From NCBI RefSeq assembly GCF_051297175.1, contig NZ_JBINNY010000001.1, positions 806,001-870,000 on the forward strand: a DNA stretch of 64,000 nucleotides. The letters are read 5' to 3'. Source of the DNA: Dryocola sp051297175. GTDB lineage: Bacteria > Pseudomonadota > Gammaproteobacteria > Enterobacterales > Enterobacteriaceae. Position 1 is the stretch's first letter. Each line of letters begins with the position of its first letter. Below the pieces are notes generated by a model. It ran no database searches. It was not told the origin of the DNA and worked only from the letters and a program-made list of their open reading frames with translations. Below are positions 33,742 to 42,818 of this stretch, piece by piece. The position numbers and the translations under genes were made by a program.

Positions 33742-35058
33742 ATGACACAGCAGGAATTTCTTCGTCGCCGCCAGGCGCTACTGGCGAAAATGGCCCCGGC
33801 CAGCGCCGCGCTAATTTTTGCGGCTCCCGAGGCTACCCGCAGCGCGGACAGCGAATACCCGTACCGCCAGAACAGCGATTTCTGGTACTTCACCGGCTTC
33901 AACGAGCCGGAAGCGGTGCTGGTGCTGATTAAAAGCGACGAAACCCACAACCACAGCGTGCTGTTTAACCGCCTGCGCGACAAAACCGCAGAGATCTGGT
34001 TTGGCCGCCGTCTTGGTCAGGAAGCGGCACCCGAAAAGCTGGGCGTCGACCGCGCCCTGGCCTTCTCCGAAATCGGACAACAGCTGCACCAGCTGCTGAA
34101 CGGCCTGGACGTCGTCTACCACGCCCAGGGCGAATATAATTATGCAGACAGCATCGTCTTTGCTGCATTAGATAAGCTGCGCCGCGGCTCGCGTCAGAAT
34201 TTATCCGCGCCTGCAACGCTGACCGACTGGCGTCCGTGGGTTCACGAGCAGCGCCTGTTCAAGTCTGAAGAAGAAATCGCCGTCATGCGCCGCGCCGGGG
34301 AAATCACCGCGCTGGCCCATACCCGCGCCATGGAAAAATGCCGCCCCGGTATGTTCGAATACCAGCTTGAAGGCGAAATCCTGCACGAGTTTAGCCGCCA
34401 CGGCGCGCGCTTTCCTTCCTATAACACTATCGTTGGCAGCGGTGAAAACGGCTGCATCCTGCATTACACGGAAAACGAAAGCGCAATGCGCGACGGCGAC
34501 CTGGTGCTCATTGACGCCGGGTGCGAATACAAAGGCTACGCGGGCGATATAACGCGCACCTTCCCGGTGAACGGCAGGTTTACCGCGCCGCAGCGGGCTA
34601 TTTATGACATCGTTCTTGAATCCTTAGAAACCGCGCTCAAGCTTTACCGCCCCGGCACCTCGATGCAGGAAGTCACCGGCGAGGTGGTGCGTATTATGGT
34701 TACCGAGCTTGTGAAGCTTGGCATCCTGAAGGGCGAAGTGGATCCGCTGATTGCCGACAACGCGCACCGTCCGTTCTTTATGCACGGCCTGAGCCACTGG
34801 CTGGGGCTGGACGTTCACGACGTCGGTGCCTATGGGCAGGACCGTTCCCGCGTGCTTGAGCCGGGCATGGTTATCACCGTCGAGCCGGGCCTGTATATCG
34901 CGCCGGATGCCGACGTGCCCGCGCAGTACCGCGGCATCGGTATCCGTATTGAAGACGACATCCTCATCACCGCCGACGGCAACGAAAATCTGACGGCAGG
35001 CGTAGTGAAATCCGCCGATGAAATCGAAGCCCTGATGGCGGCGGCGCGTCAGCTATGA
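33742..35058 (+). CDS. pepP: Xaa-Pro aminopeptidase P
   Basis: A 438-aa dinuclear manganese peptidase that removes an N-terminal residue next to proline. The ATG at 33742 follows AGGAGG; the overlapping GTG at 33739 is an alternative. Metal ligands are seen in LVLIDAGCEYKGYAGDITRTFP (two Asp), FMHGLSHWLGLDVHDVG (His), TVEPGLYI (Glu) and GIGIRIEDDI (Glu). Its stop codon overlaps the ubiH start in the four bases ATGA, indicating translational coupling. Confidence 0.96.
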   Translation: MTQQEFLRRRQALLAKMAPASAALIFAAPEATRSADSEYPYRQNSDFWYFTGFNEPEAVLVLIKSDETHNHSVLFNRLRDKTAEIWFGRRLGQEAAPEKLGVDRALAFSEIGQQLHQLLNGLDVVYHAQGEYNYADSIVFAALDKLRRGSRQNLSAPATLTDWRPWVHEQRLFKSEEEIAVMRRAGEITALAHTRAMEKCRPGMFEYQLEGEILHEFSRHGARFPSYNTIVGSGENGCILHYTENESAMRDGDLVLIDAGCEYKGYAGDITRTFPVNGRFTAPQRAIYDIVLESLETALKLYRPGTSMQEVTGEVVRIMVTELVKLGILKGEVDPLIADNAHRPFFMHGLSHWLGLDVHDVGAYGQDRSRVLEPGMVITVEPGLYIAPDADVPAQYRGIGIRIEDDILITADGNENLTAGVVKSADEIEALMAAARQL

Positions 35059-36233
35059 GCGTGATCATCGTCGGCGGCGGCATGACCGGCGCAACGCTTG
35101 CGCTGGCTATCTCACACATGACCGGCGGCAAGCTGCCGGTGCATCTGGTCGAGGCGACCGCGCCAGATTCCACCCAGCATCCGGGCTTTGACGCCCGCGC
35201 CATCGCACTGGCGCAGGGCACCTGCCAGCAGCTCACCCATATCGGCGTCTGGCCTGCGATATCATCCTGCGCGACGGCGATTACTTCCGTTCACGTCAGC
35301 GATCGCGGCCATGCCGGATTCGTGACGCTCGAGGCGGAAGACTATCAAATCGGCGCGTTAGGGCAGGTCGTAGAGCTGCATGATGTCGGGCAGCGCCTGT
35401 TTGCCCTCCTGCGTAAAGCGCCCGGCGTGACGCTGCATTGCCCCGAGCGCGTAGCCTCGTTTACCCGTTCGGCCGAGGGCGTAAGCGTCACTCTTGACAG
35501 CGGCACGATTCTGGACGGCAGGCTGCTGGTCGCGGCAGACGGCTCTCGTTCGCGCCTGGCCGCGCAGTGCGGGATCGTCTGGCAAAAAGAGGATTATCAG
35601 CAAATAGCCGTTATCGCCAACGTCACCACGGCGCTGCCGCACAACGGTCGGGCGTTCGAACGCTTCACCCAGCACGGCCCGCTGGCGATGCTGCCGATGT
35701 CCGACGGGCGCTGCTCGCTGGTCTGGTGCCATCCGCAGGATGCGCAAGCAGAGGTGGAAGGCTGGAGCGACGAGCGGTTCAGCAACGAGCTGCAGCGTGC
35801 CTTCGGCTGGCGTCTTGGGCGTATCACCCACGCGGGCAAGCGCAATATTTATCCGTTAGCGCTGACAACCGCCTCGCAGTTCATTTCGCACCGCGTGGCG
35901 CTGGTCGGCAATGCGGCGCAGACCCTGCACCCGATTGCCGGCCAGGGCTTTAACCTCGGGCTGCGCGACGTTATGTCGCTTGCGGAATCGCTGGCGGCGG
36001 CGCACCGGGCCGAACAGGATCCGGGCAGCTATCCGGTACTGGCAGAATATCAACAGCGTCGGGCGGCGGACAAAGCCGCGACCATCGGCGTCACGGACGG
36101 TCTGGTGCAGCTCTTTGCTAACCGCTGGGCACCGCTGGTCGTTGGGCGCAATCTTGGCCTGATGGCGATGGAACATTTTACTCCGGCACGCGACGTGCTG
36201 GCACAGCGCACCCTCGGTTGGGTTGCGCGCTAA
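35055..36233 (+). CDS. ubiH: 2-octaprenyl-6-methoxyphenol hydroxylase
   Basis: A 392-aa FAD monooxygenase of ubiquinone synthesis. The dinucleotide-binding motif is IIVGGGMTGATLALAIS (residues 3-19), the DG motif is LLVAADGSRSRLA near residue 160, and the second FAD motif, LVGNAAQTLHPIAGQGFNLGLRD, is near residue 285. It overlaps pepP by four bases and is followed after 12 bases by its homologue ubiI. Confidence 0.96.
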   Translation: MSVIIVGGGMTGATLALAISHMTGGKLPVHLVEATAPDSTQHPGFDARAIALAQGTCQQLTHIGVWPAISSCATAITSVHVSDRGHAGFVTLEAEDYQIGALGQVVELHDVGQRLFALLRKAPGVTLHCPERVASFTRSAEGVSVTLDSGTILDGRLLVAADGSRSRLAAQCGIVWQKEDYQQIAVIANVTTALPHNGRAFERFTQHGPLAMLPMSDGRCSLVWCHPQDAQAEVEGWSDERFSNELQRAFGWRLGRITHAGKRNIYPLALTTASQFISHRVALVGNAAQTLHPIAGQGFNLGLRDVMSLAESLAAAHRAEQDPGSYPVLAEYQQRRAADKAATIGVTDGLVQLFANRWAPLVVGRNLGLMAMEHFTPARDVLAQRTLGWVAR

Positions 36234-36245
36234 AGGAGAGTCAAT

Positions 36246-37448
36246 TTGCAAAGCGTTGATGTGGCGATTGTTGGTGGTGGCATGGTCGGTCTGGCGGTTG
36301 CCTGTGGCCTGCAGGGTAGCGGTCTGCGCGTAGCGGTGCTGGAGAGCCATCTCCCCCAGCCGCAGGCTCAGGATGCGCCCCCGGCACTGCGCGTTTCGGC
36401 CATAAACGCTGCCAGTGAAAAGCTGCTGGCTCACCTTGGCGTCTGGCAGAACATCGTTGCCCGGCGTGCCAGCGCCTATCACGGCATGGAAGTATGGGAA
36501 AAAGACAGCTTCGGGCGCATCGCGTTTGACGACAAAACCTACGGCTTCAGCCACCTCGGGCACATTATCGAAAATTCGGTGATTCACCATGCGCTGTGGC
36601 AGCGGGCGGAACAGTGCCCGGACATTACGCTTATGGCTCCGGCTGAATTACAGCAGGTGGCGTGGGGCGAAAACGAAGCGTTTATCACCCTGAAAGACGG
36701 TGCGATGCTGACCGCGCGGCTGGTCGTCGGGGCCGATGGCGCAAACTCGTGGCTGCGCAAGCAGGCCGATATTCCGCTCACCTTCTGGGACTATCGTCAC
36801 CACGCGCTGGTCGCCACTATCCGCACCGAACAGGCGCACGACGCGATTGCCCGTCAGGCTTTCCACGGCGAGGGTATTCTGGCCTTCCTGCCGCTTGCCG
36901 ACCCGCACCTGTGTTCGATTGTCTGGTCGCTGCCGCCGCAGGAAGCGGAACGCATGCGCAACGCCACGGACGATGCGTTTAACCAGGCGCTTTCGGTGGC
37001 CTTTGATATGCGTCTGGGCCTGTGCAGCGTGGCAAGCGAACGACAGGTCTTTCCGCTGACCGGGCGCTACGCGCGCAGCTTTGCGGCCCATCGCATGGCG
37101 CTGGTGGGCGACGCGGCGCATACCATTCACCCGCTGGCCGGGCAGGGCGTCAACCTTGGCTTTATGGATGCCGCCGAACTTATCGATGAAGTCCGTCGCC
37201 TGCATCGTCAGGGCAAAGATATTGGCCAGTACCTGTATCTGCGCCGCTATGAACGCAGCCGCAAGCACAGCGCGGCGGTCATGCTGGCAAGCATGCAGGG
37301 CTTCCGCGATCTGTTCGCTGGCAGCAATCCGGCTAAAAAACTGTTGCGCGACGTGGGCCTGAAGCTCGCGGACACGCTGCCGGGTGTAAAACCGCAGCTG
37401 GTTCGCCAGGCGATGGGGCTACAAGATCTGCCGTCCTGGCTACGCTAA
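36246..37448 (+). CDS. ubiI: 2-octaprenylphenol hydroxylase
   Basis: A 400-aa FAD monooxygenase (visC) that performs the C5 hydroxylation in ubiquinone synthesis. It begins with TTG at 36246, preceded by AAAGGAGA, and gives exactly the E. coli length. Motifs are VAIVGGGMVGLAVACGLQGSG, VVGADGANSWLR and VGDAAHTIHPLAGQGVNLGFMDA. It is the last gene of the pepP-ubiH-ubiI group, and an intergenic repeat starts at its stop codon. Confidence 0.96.
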   Translation: MQSVDVAIVGGGMVGLAVACGLQGSGLRVAVLESHLPQPQAQDAPPALRVSAINAASEKLLAHLGVWQNIVARRASAYHGMEVWEKDSFGRIAFDDKTYGFSHLGHIIENSVIHHALWQRAEQCPDITLMAPAELQQVAWGENEAFITLKDGAMLTARLVVGADGANSWLRKQADIPLTFWDYRHHALVATIRTEQAHDAIARQAFHGEGILAFLPLADPHLCSIVWSLPPQEAERMRNATDDAFNQALSVAFDMRLGLCSVASERQVFPLTGRYARSFAAHRMALVGDAAHTIHPLAGQGVNLGFMDAAELIDEVRRLHRQGKDIGQYLYLRRYERSRKHSAAVMLASMQGFRDLFAGSNPAKKLLRDVGLKLADTLPGVKPQLVRQAMGLQDLPSWLR

Positions 37449-37529
37449 ATACTCGTCATACTTCAAGTTGCAGGGGTGTTGGCTGCACTCGCTTACCACC
37501 TACCTGCAACATGAATTATTCAGAGTATT
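37449..37529. repeat. Short-form copy of the intergenic palindromic repeat after ubiI
   Basis: The element runs from ATACTCGTCATACTTCAAG to ATGAATTATTCAGAGTATT, with inverted ends and the core CACTCGCTTACCACCTACC. Like the copy after speA it abuts the stop codon of the gene ahead and lacks the inner hairpin of the long form. Confidence 0.75.
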
Positions 37530-37961
37530 GAAATGATAACCCCGTCACATTTCCCTTTCCGATACTCGGGAAGGGAACCCCGCTCCTCATTTGAAATATT
37601 CTAATCTCACGCCAAATTTCGGATTACTTTTATTAATGTCATGTTTTTATTGATGTAGTGAATTTGTTTCTGAAATGGTCGTAAATGTTAGCTAACTCTA
37701 AATTCTGCGCTTAACACTTCCGAATTATGCGTACCGCTTCGCATTTTTGCAGTCGAATACTCTGCGTGCCCCTTGGTCTGTTTTGGTCATAAGCTAATGG
37801 AATGACCGGTTTCCCCTTATGGTTTACGCGGCATTTCAGTGGTAAGTTCAAACCAAAGGTAACGTTTGCGTCGCTATCAGAAACGGTGGCGATGCCGGGT
37901 TTCGTCTGACGGAAAACGGCGTGTAAAACCGCGCTGTAACCTGAAGGTTAAAGAGGACAAG
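37530..37961 (+). promoter_or_regulatory. Regulatory region of the gcv operon
   Basis: About 430 gene-free bases ahead of gcvT, richer in A+T than the flanks. In E. coli this promoter is controlled by GcvA/GcvR, Lrp, CRP and PurR. CTAAT-type motifs such as TTCTAATCTC near 37600 and AGCTAACTCTAAAT near 37690 could be GcvA contacts. I do not see a glycine-riboswitch-like structure, and none is expected in this family. Confidence 0.5.
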
Positions 37962-39059
37962 ATGGCTCAACAGACCCCTTTGTTTGAACAGCACAATCTC
38001 TGCGGCGCGCGCATGGTGGACTTCCACGGCTGGATGATGCCGCTGCATTACGGCTCGCAGATTGACGAACATCACGCGGTACGCACCGACGCGGGCATGT
38101 TCGATGTTTCCCACATGACGATTGTCGATTTACACGGCAGCCGCACCCGCGAATTCCTGCGCTACCTGGTCGCCAACGACGTTGCCAAACTGACCCAGCC
38201 TGGCAAGGCTCTCTATACCGGCATGCTCAACGCCTCCGGCGGCGTCATCGACGACCTGATTATCTATTTCCTCAGCGAAGACTATTTCCGCCTGGTGGTT
38301 AACTCCGCGACTCGCGAAAAAGACCTTGAGTGGATCAACCAGCACGCCGAGCCGTTCGCGGTTGAGGTCACGGTACGCGACGACCTTTCGCTGATTGCCG
38401 TGCAAGGGCCAACAGCCCAGGCCAAAGCGGCGAAGCTATTCACCGACGAACAGCGTGACGCCGTTGCGGGCATGAAGCCGTTCTTCGGCGTGCAGGCGGG
38501 TGATTTATTCATCGCGACCACCGGCTACACCGGCGAAGCGGGTTTTGAGATTGCCATGCCAAACGAGAAGGCCGCAGAGTTCTGGGCGCATCTCGTTGAG
38601 GTGGGCGTTAAGCCTTGTGGCCTGGGCGCGCGCGACACGCTGCGTCTGGAAGCGGGCATGAACCTTTACGGCCAGGAAATGGACGAAGGCGTTTCACCGC
38701 TGGCGGCCAACATGGGCTGGACGATTGCCTGGGAGCCAGCGGACCGCGACTTCATCGGTCGTGAAGCCCTCGAAGCGCAGCGTGCAAAAGGCACCGAAAA
38801 ACTGGTTGGCTTGATCATGACCGAGAAAGGCGTATTACGTAATGAGCTGCCCGTTCGTTTTACCGACGAATCCGGCAACGCCTGTGAAGGTAAGATCACC
38901 AGCGGCACTTTCTCGCCAACGCTTGGCTACAGCATTGCTCTGGCGCGCGTTCCGGCTGGCATTGGCGACACCGCCATCGTGCAGATCCGCAACCGTGAAA
39001 TGCCGGTAAAAGTGACTAAACCTATTTTTGTTCGCGCCGGCAAACCCGTCGCCCAGTAA
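37962..39059 (+). CDS. gcvT: Aminomethyltransferase (T protein of glycine cleavage)
   Basis: A 365-aa enzyme that releases ammonia from the aminomethyl-lipoyl arm of the H protein and passes the carbon to tetrahydrofolate. The ATG at 37962 (MAQQTPLFEQHNLCGARMVDF) follows AGAGGA; the open frame beginning at 37866 adds a basic leader without family match. The folate-binding region includes DVSHMTIVDLHG, the catalytic Asp falls near residue 97, and the C-terminal barrel ends at PIFVRAGKPVAQ. It is first in the gcvT-H-P operon. Confidence 0.97.
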   Translation: MAQQTPLFEQHNLCGARMVDFHGWMMPLHYGSQIDEHHAVRTDAGMFDVSHMTIVDLHGSRTREFLRYLVANDVAKLTQPGKALYTGMLNASGGVIDDLIIYFLSEDYFRLVVNSATREKDLEWINQHAEPFAVEVTVRDDLSLIAVQGPTAQAKAAKLFTDEQRDAVAGMKPFFGVQAGDLFIATTGYTGEAGFEIAMPNEKAAEFWAHLVEVGVKPCGLGARDTLRLEAGMNLYGQEMDEGVSPLAANMGWTIAWEPADRDFIGREALEAQRAKGTEKLVGLIMTEKGVLRNELPVRFTDESGNACEGKITSGTFSPTLGYSIALARVPAGIGDTAIVQIRNREMPVKVTKPIFVRAGKPVAQ

Positions 39060-39081
39060 ATTTTGATTGAGGGTAATAATA

Positions 39082-39471
39082 ATGAGCAATGTGCCAAATG
39101 AACTGAAATACAGCAAAGAACACGAATGGCTGCGTAAAGAAGCCGACGGCTCCTACACCGTGGGCATCACCGAGCACGCGCAGGAGCTGCTGGGCGACAT
39201 GGTCTTTGTCGACCTGCCGGAAGTCGGCTCCACGGTAAGCACCGGCGACGACTGCGCCGTAGCGGAATCCGTAAAGGCCGCCTCCGACATCTATGCGCCA
39301 ATCAGCGGTGAAATCATCGCCGTTAATAACGAGCTGGAAGGCAACCCGGAGCTGGTCAACAGCGAGCCGTACGCCGGCGGCTGGATCTTCAAAATCAAAG
39401 CCAGCGACGAATCCGAACTGGACAGCCTGCTGGACGCGGCCGCGTACGAAGCCCTGTTAGAAAACGAGTAA
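39082..39471 (+). CDS. gcvH: Glycine cleavage system H protein
   Basis: A 129-aa lipoyl carrier, the same length as in E. coli. The lipoyl-lysine is Lys65 in the motif AESVKAASDIYAPISGE. The start at 39082 has GAGGG eight bases ahead. The protein shuttles the aminomethyl group between P, T and L proteins. It lies 22 bases after gcvT. Confidence 0.97.
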   Translation: MSNVPNELKYSKEHEWLRKEADGSYTVGITEHAQELLGDMVFVDLPEVGSTVSTGDDCAVAESVKAASDIYAPISGEIIAVNNELEGNPELVNSEPYAGGWIFKIKASDESELDSLLDAAAYEALLENE

Positions 39472-39519
39472 TGACCCAACGGGCGAGGGGCCAATGCCTG
39501 CTCGCCCAGGCCATGTTTT

Positions 39520-39550
39520 GTCGGGTGGATAAGCGAAGCGCCATCCACCG
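39520..39550. repeat. REP-type palindrome between gcvH and gcvP
   Basis: TCGGGTGGATAAGCGAAGCG followed by CCATCCACCG forms a single REP unit inside the operon. A separate stem, GGGCGAG with CTCGCCC (about 39481-39508), precedes it without a T-run. Confidence 0.75.
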
Positions 39551-39582
39551 CTAAAGTTCCGCATGTTTCAGGATCCCCGCTC

Positions 39583-42456
39583 ATGACCCAGTCCTTACGT
39601 AGCCTTGAAAACCACGAAGCGTTTATTGACCGCCACATCGGCCCGTCCGCCGGGCAGCAGCACGAAATGCTGGAAACCGTCGGCGCGCGTTCGTTAAACG
39701 AACTGATTTCCACGATTGTACCGGCAGACATCCAGCTCGCGCAGCCGCCGCAGGTGGGCGAGGCGGCCACTGAATTCGCCGCTCTTGCCGAGCTGAAGGC
39801 CATTGCCGGTCGCAACAAACGCTTCAAAACCTACATTGGGATGGGCTACACCGCGGTACAAACGCCGCCGGTGATCCTGCGAAACATGCTCGAAAACCCA
39901 GGCTGGTACACCGCGTACACGCCTTACCAGCCGGAAGTATCCCAGGGCCGTCTTGAAGCGCTGCTGAACTTCCAGCAGGTGACGCTTGACCTGACCGGTC
40001 TGGACATCGCCTCCGCATCCCTGCTGGACGAAGCCACCGCCGCCGCCGAAGCAATGGCGATGGCGAAACGCGTCAGCAAACTGAAAAACGCCAACCGCTT
40101 CTTCGTGGCGGCGGACATTCACCCGCAGACGCTGGACGTGGTGCGCACCCGTGCGGAAACCTTCGGCTTCGACGTGATTGTTGATGACGCGGACAAGGTG
40201 CTGGACCATCAGGACGTGTTCGGCGTGCTCCTGCAACAGGTCGGCACCACCGGCGAAGTCCACGACTACAGCGCGCTGATTCAGGAACTCAAACAGCGCA
40301 AAATCGTGGTGAGCGTTGCCGCCGACTTTATGTCGCTGGTGCTGCTGACCGCGCCGGGCAAGCAGGGCGCCGACATTGTGTTTGGTTCCGCCCAGCGCTT
40401 CGGCGTGCCGATGGGCTACGGTGGCCCGCACGCGGCCTTCTTCGCCGCCCGCGATGAATTTAAACGCTCCATGCCCGGCCGTATTATCGGCGTTTCCCGC
40501 GATGCCGCAGGCCGCACCGCGCTGCGCATGGCGATGCAGACCCGCGAGCAGCATATCCGCCGCGAGAAGGCGAACTCCAACATCTGTACTTCACAGGTGC
40601 TGCTGGCGAACATTGCCAGCCTGTATGCGGTCTTCCACGGCCCGGCTGGCCTGAAACGCATTGCTGGCCGCATCCACCGCCTGACCGACATTCTTGCCGC
40701 TGGCCTGCAGAAAAAAGGCCTGGCGCTGCGCCACAAGCACTGGTTCGACACGCTGTGCGTAGAAGTTGCCGATAAGGCCGCCGTGCTGGCGCGCGCCGAA
40801 GCGCACGAAATCAACCTGCGCAGCGACATTCTGAACGCGGTTGGCATTACACTGGATGAAGCCACCACCCGTGAAGACGTGCAGGCGCTGTTCGACGTGC
40901 TGCTGGGCGACGGCCACGGGCTGGACATCGACAGCCTGGACCAGGACGTTGCGGGCGACAGCCTGTCTATTCCGGCGGCTATGCTGCGCGACGACGAAAT
41001 CCTCACTCATCCGGTGTTCAACCGCTACCACAGCGAAACCGAGATGATGCGCTATATGCACTCGCTCGAGCGTAAAGATCTGGCGCTCAACCAGGCGATG
41101 ATCCCGCTCGGCTCCTGCACCATGAAGCTGAACGCCGCGGCGGAAATGATCCCGATCACCTGGCCCGAGTTCGCCGAACTGCACCCGTTCTGCCCGGCCA
41201 ACCAGGCGGAAGGCTACCATCAGATGATCGCCCAGCTTTCCGACTGGCTGGTGAAGCTGACCGGCTACGACGCGCTGTGTATGCAGCCAAACTCCGGCGC
41301 GCAGGGTGAATACGCCGGCCTGCTGGCGATCCGTCGCTACCATGAAAGCCGCAACGAAGCCGCCCGTAATATCTGCCTGATCCCAAGCTCCGCGCACGGC
41401 ACTAACCCAGCCTCCGCGCAGATGGCGGGTATGGAAGTGATCGTCGTGGCGTGCGACAAGCAGGGCAACATCGATCTTCAGGATCTGCGCGCTAAGGCCG
41501 AACAGGCGGGCGACGCGCTTTCCTGCATCATGGTGACCTACCCGTCCACCCACGGCGTATACGAAGAAACGATTCGCGAAGTCTGCCAGATTGTTCACCA
41601 GTACGGCGGCCAGGTTTATCTGGACGGCGCGAACATGAACGCCCAGGTTGGCATCACCTCGCCGGGCTATATCGGTGCCGACGTTTCGCACCTCAACCTG
41701 CACAAAACCTTCTGCATCCCGCATGGCGGCGGCGGCCCGGGCATGGGGCCAATCGGCGTGAAGGCGCACCTGGCACCGTTCGTGCCGGGCCACAGCGTGG
41801 TACAGATTGAAGAGATGCTGACCCAGCAGGGCGCGGTTTCCGCCGCACCGTTTGGCAGCGCCTCGATTCTGCCGATCAGCTGGATGTACATCCGCATGAT
41901 GGGCGCGGAAGGCCTGAAAAAAGCCAGCCAGGTTGCGATTCTTAACGCAAACTACATTGCCACCCGCCTGAAATCTGCTTTCCCGGTGCTCTATACCGGG
42001 CGCGACGGCCGCGTGGCGCACGAATGCATTCTCGACATTCGTCCGCTGAAGGAAGAAACCGGCATCAGCGAGCTGGACATCGCCAAGCGCCTGATCGATT
42101 TCGGCTTCCACGCGCCGACCATGTCGTTCCCGGTGGCGGGCACGCTGATGGTTGAGCCGACCGAATCCGAAAGTAAGCTGGAGCTGGATCGCTTTATCGA
42201 CGCGATGCTGACCATCCGCACCGAAATCGACCGCGTGGCGCGCGGCGAGTGGCCGCTGGAAGATAACCCGCTGGTCAACGCCCCGCACACCCAGGACGAA
42301 ATCGTCGCCGAGTGGGCACACCCGTATACCCGCGAGCTGGCGGTATTCCCGGCGGGCCACGGCAACAAATACTGGCCGACCGTGAAGCGCCTCGACGACG
42401 TTTACGGCGACCGTAACCTGTTCTGCTCCTGCGTGCCGATGAGCGAATATCAGTAA
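39583..42456 (+). CDS. gcvP: Glycine dehydrogenase (decarboxylating), P protein
   Basis: A 957-aa PLP enzyme that decarboxylates glycine and loads the aminomethyl group on the H protein. It has the N-terminal pseudo-catalytic half and a C-terminal catalytic half. The PLP lysine lies in SHLNLHKTFCIPHGGGGPGMGP near residue 706, and the motif PLGSCTMKLNA is near residue 509. The length equals that of the E. coli protein. It ends the operon, followed by a REP unit and a terminator. Confidence 0.98.
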   Translation: MTQSLRSLENHEAFIDRHIGPSAGQQHEMLETVGARSLNELISTIVPADIQLAQPPQVGEAATEFAALAELKAIAGRNKRFKTYIGMGYTAVQTPPVILRNMLENPGWYTAYTPYQPEVSQGRLEALLNFQQVTLDLTGLDIASASLLDEATAAAEAMAMAKRVSKLKNANRFFVAADIHPQTLDVVRTRAETFGFDVIVDDADKVLDHQDVFGVLLQQVGTTGEVHDYSALIQELKQRKIVVSVAADFMSLVLLTAPGKQGADIVFGSAQRFGVPMGYGGPHAAFFAARDEFKRSMPGRIIGVSRDAAGRTALRMAMQTREQHIRREKANSNICTSQVLLANIASLYAVFHGPAGLKRIAGRIHRLTDILAAGLQKKGLALRHKHWFDTLCVEVADKAAVLARAEAHEINLRSDILNAVGITLDEATTREDVQALFDVLLGDGHGLDIDSLDQDVAGDSLSIPAAMLRDDEILTHPVFNRYHSETEMMRYMHSLERKDLALNQAMIPLGSCTMKLNAAAEMIPITWPEFAELHPFCPANQAEGYHQMIAQLSDWLVKLTGYDALCMQPNSGAQGEYAGLLAIRRYHESRNEAARNICLIPSSAHGTNPASAQMAGMEVIVVACDKQGNIDLQDLRAKAEQAGDALSCIMVTYPSTHGVYEETIREVCQIVHQYGGQVYLDGANMNAQVGITSPGYIGADVSHLNLHKTFCIPHGGGGPGMGPIGVKAHLAPFVPGHSVVQIEEMLTQQGAVSAAPFGSASILPISWMYIRMMGAEGLKKASQVAILNANYIATRLKSAFPVLYTGRDGRVAHECILDIRPLKEETGISELDIAKRLIDFGFHAPTMSFPVAGTLMVEPTESESKLELDRFIDAMLTIRTEIDRVARGEWPLEDNPLVNAPHTQDEIVAEWAHPYTRELAVFPAGHGNKYWPTVKRLDDVYGDRNLFCSCVPMSEYQ

Positions 42457-42470
42457 GCTTCACACGATCC

Positions 42471-42501
42471 GTAGGGTGGATAAGCGATAGCGCCATCCAC
42501 C
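42471..42501. repeat. REP-type palindrome after gcvP
   Basis: GTAGGGTGGATAAGCGATAG continuing to CGCCATCCACC forms one REP unit 14 bases after the gcvP stop. Confidence 0.8.
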
Positions 42502-42513
42502 ATCACTACCAGT

Positions 42514-42540
42514 AAAGGGCACTTCGGTGCCCTTTGTGTT
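42514..42540 (+). terminator. Terminator of the gcv operon
   Basis: Perfect arms AAAGGGCAC and GTGCCCTTT around TTCG, followed by GTGTT. The tail is short on T, so termination may be incomplete. Confidence 0.75.
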
Positions 42541-42553
42541 ATCGGGAGGAAAA

Positions 42554-42703
42554 ATGAAAGGGCGCGTCGATCGCGTAAAGGCCAACCTGCCCATGCAGCG
42601 CGGAGGGCAGCCGGAAGAGGTCGCCGAAGCCATCGTCTGGTTGCTCAACCAGAAAGCTTCCTACGTCACCGGCAGCTTTATCGATCTGGCTGGCGGGAAG
42701 TGA
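42554..42703 (+). pseudogene. ygfF: C-terminal remnant of the short-chain dehydrogenase YgfF
   Basis: A 49-codon frame encodes the tail of a short-chain dehydrogenase/reductase: GRVDRVKANLPMQRGGQPEEVAEAIVWLL...YVTGSFIDLAGGK. This corresponds to the last fifth of E. coli YgfF (about 247 aa), which is found between gcvP and bglA. The Rossmann fold and the catalytic Ser-Tyr-Lys are missing, so it cannot be an active reductase. A good ribosome site (GGGAGG, four bases before ATG 42554) precedes the remnant, so a small peptide might still be made. A deletion that removed the front of the gene is the simplest reading. Confidence 0.8.
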
Positions 42704-42818
42704 TTTTCCCCCTCGTCATAAAAAGGGCGGGTGAGGGGAAGAGTTAACGAAAATGTGACAACTTCCCGCACGCATGTTGTGTAGACTTTTAGCATGACGT
42801 AAATGCGGGGATGAGTAA

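Noticed and set aside
40591..42360. 589-codon open frame opposite gcvP
   Set aside because: Antisense shadow of gcvP, rich in Arg, His and Val with no domain signs. Similar long shadows opposite tktA, lysS, speA and bglA were dropped for the same reason.
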